Shown: positions 53,283 to 63,892 of the stretch, one piece after another
How positions within the stretch are numbered: position 1 is the first letter of the stretch
Layout of the letters: every line of letters starts with the position of its first letter
Assembly (NCBI GenBank): GCA_963794745.1
Contig: CAWCEZ010000011.1
Span: 310,001-374,000, forward strand
DNA: 64,000 nucleotides
DNA from: Fen-671 sp963794745
GTDB taxonomy: Bacteria > Actinomycetota > Acidimicrobiia > Acidimicrobiales > Palsa-688
Direction: 5' to 3'
Program-made: the position numbers and the translations under genes
Notes under the pieces: model-generated
Told to the model about the DNA's origin: nothing
Database searches by the model: none
What the model saw: the letters and a program-made list of their open reading frames with translations, nothing else

Positions 53283-54645
53283 CGCTGTCCGCCCATCGGC
53301 TCGGGGCGGCGGGCCGGACGGCTCAGCAGCTTCAGGCGAGCCTGGCGAGGCAGGGACGCACCCTCCTCGGGCCAGCGCAGGACCTCGACGCCGTGCGCCT
53401 GCAGGGTGCGGGCCCGGTCCTCGCGTTCCATCATGACGATCCGGTACGCGATGCGCTCGTAGCGAGTCGTCCGCGCGAACCGGGGAGCCGGCAAGATATC
53501 GACCGCGATCACCCGGTGACCGTTGCCGCGCCATCGCATCGCCATGCGGACCGTGTCGTCATCAAGCAGGCTCGACAGCAGGTAGACAAGCGCCCCCGGT
53601 GGCACGATCGGGGGACGCTGGTGGCGGAAGCGCACGGCGGAGGGCTGGGTGACCTCAATTGCGCGGAGCAGCCGCCACAGGTGCCGGCTACCCCCGGCGT
53701 GGGCGACCAGCCGGCTACGGCTGGAGAGATCCTGAAAGCCGACCCGGTCACCGGCCTGGATGTAAGCCGCAGCGATCGAGCTGGCCGCTTCACGCGCCAC
53801 GTCAAGGGCGCTTATACCCTTGGCCGCAGCGGTGTTGCGGCTCCACTCCGCCACCTGCTCACCGACATCGTCGCGGCTGTCGAGCACTATCAGCACGGTG
53901 GCATCGGCCAGCGCGGCCGTCCGGCGGACGTACAGGTCGCCGGCGTTCTGGCCGCGGCGCGCGGTGGCCTTCCAGTCGATGCGTCGCAGCCGGTCACCCG
54001 GGGCGAAGGGGTGGACATCGCGGAAATCGCCCCCGTCGCCCGCCCGGGCGGACTCATGTGAACCCGTGAGGCCCTGCAGCCGCCGGGGCAGTGGCAGCCA
54101 GTTGACCGCAGCGCGGGGTGGCGCAACGACGCGGCTCGCGACGAGCGGGTCTTGCGGCAGGCTTACCGCGGCCGCGTCCGCGCCGAGAAAGCGGTACTCG
54201 AGCCTGACGAGCTCCTGCGGGCCGGAGTGCAGTAGCGGCACCCGCCCGCCCAGGTCGCCGGAGCAAGGCCCTGCGACGACGATGTCGCGAGCTTCACCGC
54301 CAAGCACGGTGTACCGCACGGCGATCGCCTCCACGCCGGCCGGTGCTGCGATGGAAAAGGTGAAGTCGACCTCGGTCCCACTTGGTTCGGCCAGGCTCAA
54401 CGTTGCCGCGGCGGCCTGGGCCCGGTCCGGGGCGGCTTCCCACGCCCAAGCAACCGCTGCGACTAGTGGGACCGCTAGCAGCGCCAGATCCACCCGCGAC
54501 AGGAGGAGCCCCGCGGCAGCGAGGACGACAGCGGTGGCACCGCCGACCGTGAGCCCAGCCGAGCGCGACCAGCTCGGTCGCGACTTGGCGGTAAGCGGGG
54601 CCGAATTTTGCGCCGGCTCCTGAGCCGTCTGCCCGGCCGCGTCGG

Positions 54646-54649
<4 letters not shown>
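53279..54649 (-). CDS. DUF58-domain protein
   Basis: A 456-residue protein with two N-terminal membrane helices (about 32-75), an exterior beta-rich domain and the DUF58 motif FRDVHPFAPGDRLRRIDWKATARRG. A von Willebrand A-like fold follows (ADATVLIVLDSRDDVGEQV). Partner of MoxR-type AAA ATPases in cell-envelope or stress functions. GTG start overlaps the moxR stop (GTGA). Confidence 0.9.
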
Positions 54650-55678
<1,029 letters not shown>

Positions 55679-55689
<11 letters not shown>

Positions 55690-56317
55690 TAGTTCTCCTC
55701 TGGCGATGCGGTAGGTGGACAGGGGCGCGACGTCGTCGCCTCGACGCTGCGGCCGCACGATGAGCTGGACCTTGCGCGTCCATGCCGTTCAGAGCGTCCA
55801 GGGCGTCCAGGGCGTCGAGGCAGTGCAACAGCGAGCGCAGCAATGGCCGGCGCTCGCTGCGAACGAGGACGTTGTAGGCGCTGGGGCCGATCAGCTGCTC
55901 GACCGCGCCCCGGTCGGCCGGGTCGTTGAGGTCGAGCTGGTGCAGGGCCAGCCGGTGCCGGGCAAGCTGCCGCACGCGTGACACAGCTCTGTTGTCGACC
56001 CGGCCGTAGCTGGTCCGCAACGACCAGGACAGCTCGGCAACTTCGCCTCGCGCCCCCTCGCGGTTGGAGCGTGGGGTGCTCCGCAAGTCGGTGTTGCCAA
56101 GTTCCCGGTCGGCAGTTGCGACCAGGATGATCACGCCCACCGTTGTCAGCGCGCAGCCGAGGATGATCGAGTGCCAGACGTCCGCGCCGAAGTACCAACA
56201 GGTGGCGGCCACCGCGAAGGCCGCTATGAACGCCCAGATCGTCGCCTTGCGCCGAGGCAGCCGGGCGAGCCCGAGCAGGCTGGGTCTGTGAGCCACGGTC
56301 ATTTCCGGGGGCCGCAT
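55679..56317 (-). CDS. Two-helix membrane protein of the MoxR operon
   Basis: About 212 residues from ATG 56317 (or ATG 56302). Two membrane helices (AFIAAFAVAATCWYFG and IILGCALTTVGVIILVA) precede a cytosolic domain with RTSYGRVDNRAVSRVRQLARHRLALHQLDL. The run LDALDALDALNG comes from a 9-bp tandem repeat. After it the frame turns Arg-rich and unnatural, while another frame reads KVQLIVRPQRRGDD, then APLSTYRIARGELVN. The true C-terminus is therefore uncertain, another likely frameshift. It sits between DUF4129 and moxR. Confidence 0.6.
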
Positions 56318-56343
56318 CGTGCCTTCAGCGCTGCACTCTCACG

Positions 56344-57069
56344 TCAGCGGGCCCCGGCTCCGGCCGCGGCCTCGGGCGCTGGCCACGTCCGAACGAGCTC
56401 TTGCAGCGCCTCCCGGACGGTCGCCACGTCCTCGGCAGTCACGGGATGGTCACCAAACCTCGTCCGCAGGTATAGGCGCAGCAGCGTCCGCACAGCCCGG
56501 TCGTCGGCAAGGGCGCGGCTCAGGATCCGTGACGTGAACTCAGTCGGTGTCTCCGCCGCCCGGCGCACGACGCCGGACTCCGCGGCCGTCTCCTGCAACC
56601 CCAGCCAAGCCCGCACGATCGCGTCAGCAGGTTCGCGTTGCTCGTCGAGCACCTGCAGTGCCAGCTCTATACCGGTGCGCAATGCGGGGGCGTCCGGCTC
56701 GGGCTCTGGCTGCACCGGGACCTCGGACGTCACCGGCTCCACCGCCGAGTTTTGGCTTGTCGCCGCACGAGACGGCCTGCCCGCCAACCATCGCCACAGC
56801 ACCAAAGCGGTCCCGATCACCGCGATCGCGACGATGACCGCGACCACGATGGCGAGCGGGAAACTGCCCGTGATGTGCAGGGAGGAGGTCCGCGGCGGGT
56901 GCCCCAGAGATGGGCGAGGCAGCTTCGGCGGCGCCTGGGTCGGCGACGAGAGCTTCCAGTTGGGCACCCAGCGCGGTCCAGTAAAGCTGACTGTGCCCGC
57001 GGTCCCGGCGCCCACGGCCACAAGGCCGGCTAAGGCAACGCTCCAGGCCAGCGCGCGGTGCGACCTCAT
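56344..57069 (-). CDS. DUF4129-domain membrane protein
   Basis: A 241-residue protein from ATG 57069 (frame open to 57135). Signal-like first helix (about 6-25), a Pro-rich exterior linker, a second helix (SFPLAIVVAVIVAIAVIGTALVLWRW), and a C-terminal DUF4129 domain: IVRAWLGLQETAAESGVVRR, ETPTEFTSRIL, then LYLRTRFGDHPVTAEDVATV. DUF4129 proteins accompany MoxR and DUF58 (often with a transglutaminase, absent here). First gene of the five-gene operon reading toward 52.7 kb. Confidence 0.85.
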   Translation of the reverse strand: MRSHRALAWSVALAGLVAVGAGTAGTVSFTGPRWVPNWKLSSPTQAPPKLPRPSLGHPPRTSSLHITGSFPLAIVVAVIVAIAVIGTALVLWRWLAGRPSRAATSQNSAVEPVTSEVPVQPEPEPDAPALRTGIELALQVLDEQREPADAIVRAWLGLQETAAESGVVRRAAETPTEFTSRILSRALADDRAVRTLLRLYLRTRFGDHPVTAEDVATVREALQELVRTWPAPEAAAGAGAR

Positions 57070-57273
57070 CCGAGCATGGGCCCGTGTAGGACGTCCCGCA
57101 GGCCAACGCGCACGCCTCCACCGTAGTGAAGGCAACCCTGCCTACCGGCTCTGGCCGCTCGGTAAGAGATCAGGCGCGTGAAGGACCCCTGGTAGCCTCG
57201 CACTACCCCGTCAACCGCTCTAGTTTTGAACGACAGGAGCCGGCGACGTACCCAGGTATTCGAAGGGGGCCGC

Positions 57274-57568
57274 ATGCAAGTACTTGATGTCGAGGAGTAC
57301 TCGAAGGACACATTCGCTATCCCTGGCCTCAATCACAGGGCAATCGTTTTTTACGGCCCGCCCCTTCCCAAGAGCGGTGAACCGATGTTCGTCGTCACAG
57401 CGTGGACGTCAATCGGCCACGACGAATACTGGGAGGTCGTGCCGGCACAAAATCTGAGCGACAACGTCGAGAGCTTGGTGGAGCGCGGCGAAATCGGGCC
57501 TCATCGACCAGGTCGCGGCCCGGCTGGGCTCCCCCGGCATAGCCTCAGGTCGACCGGAACGGTCATGA
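57274..57568 (+). pseudogene. Small conserved hypothetical protein with one frameshift
   Basis: ATG 57274 follows GAAGGGGG. The frame reads MQVLDVEEYSKDTFAIPGLN... to about 57496 (ESLVERG). One extra base there hides the continuation KSGLIDQVAARLGSPGIASG, which ends in TGA 57566-57568 overlapping the ATG of the next gene (ATGA). The corrected product is about 97 residues with no recognised domain. Without the correction the two genes fuse into one 231-residue frame with an unnatural middle (GPHRPGRGPAGLPRHSL). Confidence 0.6.
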
Positions 57569-57969
57569 CCAGACATTTCGGCTACGCAATCGACAAGCGC
57601 TACCTGCCCGTGCTGGTGCCCTTTGGCCTCCGACCTGCAAAAGACGGCGTCACGCTCACCGACGATGGTTCTTTTGTAGCAACCTTCGGCTTTTTCAAGC
57701 TCGCGACACCGCTCGCGAATGTCAATGGCGCCCATGTCACCCGGAAATACCGCTGGTGGACAGCGTTCGGCGTGCGCGCGTCAGGCGTTGATGACGGGCT
57801 GAGCTTTGGGACGAACCACGACGCAGGTGTGTGCGTGCACTTCGCCGAGAAGGTGCCTTCGAAACTTCGACGAAGCGGTCATTCTGCGCTCACCGTGACC
57901 GTAGCCGACCTGGAGGGACTAACGACGGCGTTGGGGGGCGACCATGCCGAACCGCCCGCGGCGACCTAG
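57565..57969 (+). CDS. Conserved actinobacterial hypothetical protein
   Basis: A 134-residue soluble protein from ATG 57565 (MTRHFGYAIDKRYLPVLVPFG). It has LTDDGSFVATFGFFKLATPLANV, RKYRWWTAFG, then GTNHDAGVCVHFAEKVP and HSALTVTVADLEGL, a conserved pattern in uncharacterised actinobacterial proteins. No active site suggested. Overlap with the preceding frame by ATGA implies a two-gene unit. Confidence 0.65.
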   Translation: MTRHFGYAIDKRYLPVLVPFGLRPAKDGVTLTDDGSFVATFGFFKLATPLANVNGAHVTRKYRWWTAFGVRASGVDDGLSFGTNHDAGVCVHFAEKVPSKLRRSGHSALTVTVADLEGLTTALGGDHAEPPAAT

Positions 57970-58026
57970 TCGCCGCGTCGCGTGGCTCCTGGGCAACGCC
58001 GGACGGCTCACGAAAGGGAAGGCCCA

Positions 58027-58581
58027 ATGACCTCGAAGAGGGCGATCGTGTCACCCTCCGCTCACACAGCGGACGGAGGTGTGCTCCTGGGTGCTGCGGC
58101 GCTCGACAAAAGACTCGTACTGTATGAGGATCCGCAGTGCCCGTACTGCCGGCGGTTCGAGCTTAGGGTCGGCCCGTTCCTTCGAAGTGCGCTAGAAGTA
58201 GGCCTATTAGCTATCGAATTCCGGATGCGGTGTTTCTTGGGGCCGGAATCCGTGCGGGCAAACAACGCGCTCGCTCTGGCAGCAGAGGGTGGCCGATTTG
58301 ACGAGTTACGTAAAGAGTTGTTCGCCGCGCAGCCTCCAGAACAAACGGGTGGTTTCACCACCGCGGACCTACTGGAACTGGGTGAGAGGGCAGGCCTCGT
58401 CAGCCGCGCTTACGTGTCAGGGGTCCAAGAGGGCCGCTACGAAGAGTGGGCCCTCGAAGTTGAAAAGAGGTTCGGATCAGAGGATCCGCAAGGGACACCG
58501 GCTGGTTGGCTAAACGGCCGACCTGTCGATCCCCGCACGCTCAACGACCCGCGTTCTCTCGAGGAGCTGGTCCGCGCTTGA
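58027..58581 (+). CDS. DsbA-like thioredoxin-fold protein
   Basis: A 184-residue protein from ATG 58027 (GAAAGGGAAGG upstream). CPYC in LVLYEDPQCPYCRRFE is the active-site CxxC of the DsbA/thioredoxin_4 group. Helical insertion residues and a C-terminal thioredoxin strand (TPAGWLNGRPVD, cis-Pro region) follow. No signal peptide is seen, so it is probably cytosolic and may act as a disulfide oxidoreductase or mycothiol-linked enzyme. Confidence 0.85.
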   Translation: MTSKRAIVSPSAHTADGGVLLGAAALDKRLVLYEDPQCPYCRRFELRVGPFLRSALEVGLLAIEFRMRCFLGPESVRANNALALAAEGGRFDELRKELFAAQPPEQTGGFTTADLLELGERAGLVSRAYVSGVQEGRYEEWALEVEKRFGSEDPQGTPAGWLNGRPVDPRTLNDPRSLEELVRA

Positions 58582-58590
58582 CAGGCTCGC

Positions 58591-59678
58591 TCAGGCCGAT
58601 GAGCCATCGGTGGACAACGGCCTGATGGGATCGCTTGATGGGGCTGATTGAAGCTCTTTGCGGATTTGGGGGAGGACTTTGGTGCCGAGCAGTTCGATGC
58701 TTTTGAGGAAGGTGGCCTGGGGCATGCCGCCGACGTCCATCTGCAAGATCTGGCGAGTGTGGCCGAGTAGCTGGTAGAGGTTGAGGATGGGTCGGCGATC
58801 TCGTTGGGCCCGCCGGCGAAAACCATTCCACCCGCTTCCTAGTCGCGGTCTCGGCCCGATGGGGACGGGCCGCTACGGCCGATCTCGGCCATGGCGCCTC
58901 GGAACATGGCCGGTTCGTGGTCGAGGAAGTTGGCTTTGGCCTGGCGGTCGTCGTCGGCGACGAACCCATGGGTGGCGACCGCGATGCGGGCCGCTTCCGC
59001 GGGGTGACCGACCTCGGCCCATGCTTGGCGGTAGGCGCGGCCGTACTGGGCCCAGTGTTGCGGGGTACCGCCGAGGATGCCGAGGAACATTGGTAGGCCC
59101 AGTTCAACAGCGCGAAGTACCGATCCGGGGCTTCCGCCGGTGCCGGGCCAGATTCGCAGCGGCGGCTCGGGGCGGGGTACGACGGGTATGTCCTCGAGGG
59201 GTCGGCGCCGGTGCGGCCCGGCCCAGCTGACACGCGCGTGGCGGTTGAGCTCCAGAAGCAGTTCGAGCTTCGAGCTATAGAGCATGTCGTAGTCGCGCTC
59301 GTCCAGGTCGAAGATCGGAAAGGTGATGGCGGACGATCCCCAGCCGGCTACTACGTCGATGCGGCCCGGCGCGTTCGCCGCAGCCGTGGCGAGTTGCTGG
59401 AAGACCCTGACCGGTTCGTCGGTGGACAGTACCGTTACGGTCGTCCCAAGCCCGATCCGATGGGTGGACGCGGCGGCGGCGTTGACCAGCGCTGTCGGCG
59501 ACGACAGCGGCATCGACTGCGTATGGTGCTCCCCGAATCCAAAGAAGTCCAGGCCGACTTCTTCGGCGACGTGCACGGCTTCGAGGACGTCGCGTACGGC
59601 CTGCGCAGTCGCGCCATGGCCGACGTCGGCGGTACGGGGTGTGTTGCCGAACGAGTAGTTACCGAGCTCGAAGTTCAT
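58591..59678 (-). pseudogene. LLM-class flavin-dependent oxidoreductase, decayed
   Basis: From ATG 59678 (MNFELGNYSFGNTPR) the luciferase-like TIM barrel reads DFFGFGEHHTQSMPLSSP, RIGLGTTVTVLSTDEPVRV and VVAGWGSS. An in-frame TAG at 58839-58841 interrupts it after SGRDRD, and the sense continues EAGGMVFAGGPNEIAD. A one-base loss near 58783 is needed to reach NLYQLLGHTRQILQMDVGGMPQATF and the final TGA at 58591. Both changes are in the C-terminal third, so a truncated protein could be made but is probably inactive. Confidence 0.75.
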
Positions 59679-59844
59679 GTGATTGTGGTCCTTGGGCAGG
59701 GAAAAGAGATTTGTGACGGGTTCTACACCGAAATGCCCGCCCCGTACGATCCACCAGGAAGTCTGGTGAGTGCCGCGCGGACCTGAAATGGGATATTTGA
59801 TGGTCAGCATGCACCGGACCGAGCAAGGAGCCACATAGGAGCGG

Positions 59845-60089
59845 ATGAGGTCAAACCTACCGATCCGCAGAGGGACGAACCCCAGGCAGACGACTACCTG
59901 GACGAGGAGGAAGCCGAGTCATTTCCATCCTCGGATCCGCACTCCGACTGGGCCGGGCCACGCGATGGCCCGCCGGAGCAACAGGATCGTAGTGGGAGCG
60001 ACAATCGCGAAGCTGGCCCCGGTCCAGCCAAGCGGCTTACCATGGCAACGCCGGAACTAAGGGTTTTGCGCCGCCTGTCGTTGCCATGA
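59845..60089 (+). pseudogene. Small acidic protein with ESFPSSDP motif, start out of frame
   Basis: ATG 59845 has AGGAG at ideal spacing, but its own frame is not protein-like. The adjacent frame (open 59835-60089) reads DEVKPTDPQRDEPQADDYLDEEE and then AESFPSSDPHSDWAGP. The ESFPxSDPxSxW block is typical of widespread short proteins of unknown function. That frame has no start codon of its own, so a one-base change right after the ATG is likely. The end overlaps the opposite-strand gene by 33 bp. Confidence 0.45.
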
Positions 60090-61313
60090 CGTGCCGTTCC
60101 AGTTGACAATGAGGGTGAGGGTCCCTTTCGCCAGGTTCGCATAGCTGCCAACGGCGGTGCAGCTGCTGTTCGAGGTGCACGAAACGGCGTCGGCGAGGCT
60201 GAGTACCGAAGACGCCTGAGGGAACACTTTCATTGACCACGCGGTGCCGTTCCAGACGGCTGACATGTTGCCGACCGCCATGCAGAACGTCGAAGACAGG
60301 CATGACACACCCCTCAGGTCCGACCCAGTGGGCTTCGGTCCCGTGTTCGGCGTCGGTTTTAGCATGAACGACTTGCCGCTCCAAGACCCGCCGAGGGAGG
60401 AGAAGACCAACTTGGGACTGAGGGAACTACCGACGGCCTCACACGCCGTCGCCGACTCGCACGACACACTTGCAAGTACATTCGACGGGTAGACAGGGCT
60501 GCTCTGCGACGGGCGGACCTTCCAGGCAGTCCCGTCCCAGGTCTCTGCCAGTGTCGGTTGGTGAGGAGTAGCAATTGTGTAGTCCCCGACGGCAAAGCAG
60601 AACGAGGTTGAAGGGCAAGAGACGCCGTACAGCCAAGCTTGTGTCGCCGACGATGGGACGGGCACGGTCTTGAGCGCCCACGAGCTGCCGTCCCAAACCA
60701 GACTCTCGGGCTGACCACCTGAGGTGGTCCCGCCGACAAAGTGGCCGGTGGCGACGCAGTAGACAGACGACTTGCACGCCACCGCGTTGAGCTGGTCCAG
60801 GCTGGACGCGGGCGCATCGGGCGGATCCAGCAGCTTCCAGCCGGACCAGTCCCAAAGCGCGGCGTAGTTGTGCGAACCCGCAAAGCTGCCCCACTGGCCT
60901 ACGACCAGGCACACAGCGGAGGGGGCAGCCACACAACTGACCCCGTCGACAGCGGTGATTGTCGAACCGGCGGGCGCCGGCGGGTTGTTGAGCACCCAGG
61001 TCGCGCCAGTCCGAATCTCGGCCAAGGCGTTTGTCGTTCCTTTCGCCTTGTCGAACCATTTCCCCACGGCCAAACAGCCCTTCCCCGCTGTGCAGCTGAC
61101 GCCGAACAGCTCGTCGTCATGGGTCGCAGCACCGAGTTGGCTGGCCCTGGATTGCGCCACCCAAGCTGGCGACGTTGGCATCAGCGTCGTACTGGCATGC
61201 GCCAAGTCGGGTACCAGAGGCCCGGCTGTAGCCTGCGATGCTGCCCATCCAGCCATAGCCAAGGACACGCAACACGTAATCACGGCGACGCCAAACCAAC
61301 CTCTCGTCCCCAC
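60057..61313 (-). CDS. Secreted protein with Cys-pair repeats (beta-propeller-like)
   Basis: A 418-residue exported protein. A hydrophobic start (WFGVAVITCCVSLAMAGWAASQA) acts as signal or anchor. The mature part contains about seven repeats of about 50 residues built on VSCxxxxxCxAVG followed by W(D/N)GxxW, for example GVSCPSTSFCFAVGDY and ETWDGTAWKV. Each repeat has two Cys, suggesting one disulfide per blade. Similar repeat proteins occur in soil actinobacteria with unknown function. A sigma-70-type promoter lies 76 bp upstream. Confidence 0.82.
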   Translation of the reverse strand: MGTRGWFGVAVITCCVSLAMAGWAASQATAGPLVPDLAHASTTLMPTSPAWVAQSRASQLGAATHDDELFGVSCTAGKGCLAVGKWFDKAKGTTNALAEIRTGATWVLNNPPAPAGSTITAVDGVSCVAAPSAVCLVVGQWGSFAGSHNYAALWDWSGWKLLDPPDAPASSLDQLNAVACKSSVYCVATGHFVGGTTSGGQPESLVWDGSSWALKTVPVPSSATQAWLYGVSCPSTSFCFAVGDYTIATPHQPTLAETWDGTAWKVRPSQSSPVYPSNVLASVSCESATACEAVGSSLSPKLVFSSLGGSWSGKSFMLKPTPNTGPKPTGSDLRGVSCLSSTFCMAVGNMSAVWNGTAWSMKVFPQASSVLSLADAVSCTSNSSCTAVGSYANLAKGTLTLIVNWNGTSWQRQAAQNP

Positions 61314-61388
61314 CCCGGCCTGCTCGCCTTTGAGAAGGTGCCTGCCCAGCGTCGGCCTCCCCTTTGGATCCCCACCCGGCCGTCAAAA

Positions 61389-61416
61389 ATTGTACAATTA
61401 GACCCCGCGCGGTCAA
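61389..61416 (-). promoter_or_regulatory. Sigma-70-like promoter of the Cys-repeat protein gene
   Basis: On the minus strand TTGACC (61411-61416) and TACAAT (61389-61394) are separated by 16 bp. TSS would be near 61382, giving a leader of about 70 nt before the gene start at 61313. The A+T-rich patch stands out in the local high-GC background. Confidence 0.6.
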
Positions 61417-61565
61417 ACTTCATGAGGAAGGTTGACGCTCCTCCGCCTAACTCTGGGTGAGGCTGGGCAACAGGTCACCTTCGAGCTGCGCGCAGTGGTC
61501 CCCATCGGGGTGACCCAAGGTGACGCGGCTCTCCCCTGGGGTGGAATTCCCCTGCAGCCGCGCTC

Positions 61566-62798
61566 TTAAGCAGCTGGCGCGATGGCGACGTTGTAGCCGA
61601 GCCGTTCGAGCTGGTGCGTCAGGCGCCGGGCTTGCCGTTCGGGATCGCGGTGTTCCAGGAAATACTCACCACCGAGTTCGCGATAGGACTCGCCGGTGGT
61701 GAGCATGTTCCAGGCAGACACGTGCATGCTTTGTGCCACGGCGACCGTAGCCTTGTTGGGCCTCGGCGGACGACCAGACGGCGATACTGGGGACACAGAT
61801 ATGTCCCGTCCTTTCTCGCGGCCGACCGGGCTGCTTCGATGAGAACTCGGCCCAGCCATCGGTTCCCCTGAACTGCTTTCACGGGTCGTCTCTTTCCAGC
61901 CGACTCGTGCGTGCCCGGGGCCATACCGCCCAGGAGACGAGCTGCCTGGGGGTCGGGAAGACGGTCATATCACCACCGGTTTCGACGATGAACACCTCGG
62001 CCGTCCCGCGTCCCCACCCAGGGATCTGGCATAAGAGTTCAATCACCGGCTCAGAAGCGGCACAGCGCTCCGCGACCTCACTGGTGAGCTGGTCGATGGA
62101 ACTGTCCAGGAAAGCGATGTGGTCCAGGATCCTGCGAGCAACGACGCCGTGGTGAGTGCTGAAGGTCGTCCCAGCAAAGGCCTCCGCTAGCTTCTCCTTC
62201 TTGTTCCGCATCACGCCTAAGGACATCTCGGCTAGCCGCTGTGGGTCGCGCTCCCCGTCGATCAAGGCCTCGATCATTGCCTTTGCGGATTTCGACCAAG
62301 TACCCGAGGCGACCGAACTCAATTTGATACCAGCATCTTGGAGCACTTTTTCCAGACCCTGGATCTACCTAGGTCTCATATCGACCTGCGTCTTGCGATA
62401 GCGGGTCAACTCCCGCAACGCCCGGATCGGAGGCGGAGGAACGAAACTTGGCCGGACCATGCCGTGAGCGGCGACGTCTGCCAGCCACTCCGCATCAGAC
62501 ATGTCCGTCTTCCGTCCCGGGACGCGCTTGACATGAGACGCGTTCACCAGCCACAACTCTTCGATCACGCCCTCGAGGCCGTAGTAGATCGGCTTCCAAT
62601 ACGCGCCGGTCGACTCCATCACTGCGGTCGACACTCCGTTCTCGGTCAGCCACTCCCCAAGGTCTGCGATCCCAGCCGACATGGTCGAAAACGACTGCTT
62701 TGTTGTCTTCACACTATGACCCACTACGACCCCGCAGCACCCACCACCCGGTCCCGATGCACATCCAACCCGGCAACCCTGTCGCGGATCGTTTCCAA
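61566..62798 (-). pseudogene. IS110-family transposase remnant
   Basis: The N-terminal DEDD domain starts near TTG 62798 (LETIRDRVAGLDVHRD, first Asp). A TAG and a frame change follow, then KQSFSTMSAGIADLGEWL, VMESTGAYWKPIYYGLEG and GRKTDMSDAEWLADV. An in-frame TAG at 62365 splits this from KVLQDAGIKLSSVASGTW and the transposase_20 core IPGWGRGTAEVFIVETGGD. Two more shifts lead to the C-terminal HESAGKRRPVK, NRWLGRVLIEAARSAARKDG and WNMLTTGESYREL. At least four lesions; clearly dead. No inverted repeats, as expected for IS110. Confidence 0.8.
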
Positions 62799-63065
62799 CT
62801 GTCCCTCCCTTTACTCAAGATGAAGCTTGTTGGCGCCGTCTCGGCGAGGGACCAGGATGAAACGGATACTGGGGTTCGTGCTCGCGGCAACAATCAACGG
62901 TCCCCACGGACCCCGCGCCAAGCTGAATCCGAGCTCCAACACTCACAGAGGGGGCGGCGTCCACACCCGAATACGGCGCTCACCAGCATTCCATGGCCCA
63001 AGGATGGTCGCCAGGCCATGCCAGCTGAAATCCGAAGAACCGGTAAAGGAACTGGTCAGAGCCGG

Positions 63066-63139
63066 TGGGCGTAGAGGGAGTCGAACCCCCGACCTCATGC
63101 GCGTCATGCATGCGCTCTAACCAGCTGAGCTATACGCCC
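63066..63139 (-). tRNA. tRNA-Val (GAC)
   Basis: Cloverleaf on the minus strand: acceptor GGGCGTA/TACGCCC with discriminator A, D-stem GCTC/GAGC, anticodon stem CATGC/GCATG with loop ATGACGC (anticodon GAC), T-loop TTCGACT. The loop is slightly unusual (A32, G37) but U33 is in place. CCA is not fully encoded. The local CATGCATG string could suggest CAT, but canonical positions give GAC. Confidence 0.8.
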
Positions 63140-63209
63140 TGAGCAGGCGCCTAGATTACCAGGCCGCCGCTACGAGCCGCAGTTAAACCAAAGCGGACCG
63201 ACGTGGGGG

Positions 63210-63806
63210 TCAGTCAAGACGCGTTATGTCGAATGCGGGCAAATCTAGGACCTCCTGCTGGGACAGGCTGAGAGGGATGTCGGTTTCAAAGCCGACGACT
63301 GCGCTTATCGGGATGGCGACGGTCTTGTGGCCCCACAGGTGCCCAACTTGGAAGAGCAGGGCGGTAACGGCGTAGCTGCCCGCATCAACGAGGAGACCGT
63401 GAAGGTGCCCGATCTCGCCGTCGCTAGCGCGAGCGGGTTCGTCCTGCTCCACCTCCTTCTCACCCGGGGGGACTACTTCCCGGACGATTGCCCGCGGGAA
63501 GATCGTGCCCCCGCCGTACCCGAAGAAGCTCAGGCCCATGTCGGGTACCAGCCCCACAGCGTCAGCCTGTTCAAGTTTCTCGAACGCTGCGATATTGCAT
63601 TTGAGCTGCACCTCGGCAGTCGTCGACGCGCCAAGGTCAACAAGGCTGAGGGGGACCAGCCGACCTAACCCGACGCGTCCCGCCGGCTCCACCATCAGGT
63701 CGGTGACCTTGCGCGCCCGAGAGTCAATCAGGATGCGGACGAGCTTGCCGACCACCCCATCCGTGCAACTCGCGTCGGACCCGAGAATGAACTGCGATGT
63801 AGCCAT
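63210..63806 (-). CDS. PRC-barrel domain protein
   Basis: A 198-residue protein from ATG 63806, with AGGAGG eight bases upstream. Two PRC-barrel-like halves: residues 1-60 (FILGSDASCTDGVVGKLVRILID...RKVTDLMVEP) and about 120-198 (DGEIGHLHGLLVD...TALLFQVGHLWGHKTVAIPISAV). PRC barrels bind RNA-processing factors or serve as membrane-associated scaffolds. No enzymatic motif. Divergent from lgt. Confidence 0.8.
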   Translation of the reverse strand: MATSQFILGSDASCTDGVVGKLVRILIDSRARKVTDLMVEPAGRVGLGRLVPLSLVDLGASTTAEVQLKCNIAAFEKLEQADAVGLVPDMGLSFFGYGGGTIFPRAIVREVVPPGEKEVEQDEPARASDGEIGHLHGLLVDAGSYAVTALLFQVGHLWGHKTVAIPISAVVGFETDIPLSLSQQEVLDLPAFDITRLD

Positions 63807-63892
63807 AATTGCCTCCTGATCGCCTCCGACCATAGCTTGCCGGGTGGTTCGCGCCCTGGCGGCACCTCGCCCGCCACTAGCGTGGCCGGGGC

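Noticed and set aside
63066..63139. tRNA-Met or tRNA-Ile (CAT) reading of the tRNA at 63.1 kb
   Set aside because: The CAT triplet falls in the anticodon stem; the canonical 5-bp stem CATGC/GCATG places GAC at positions 34-36.
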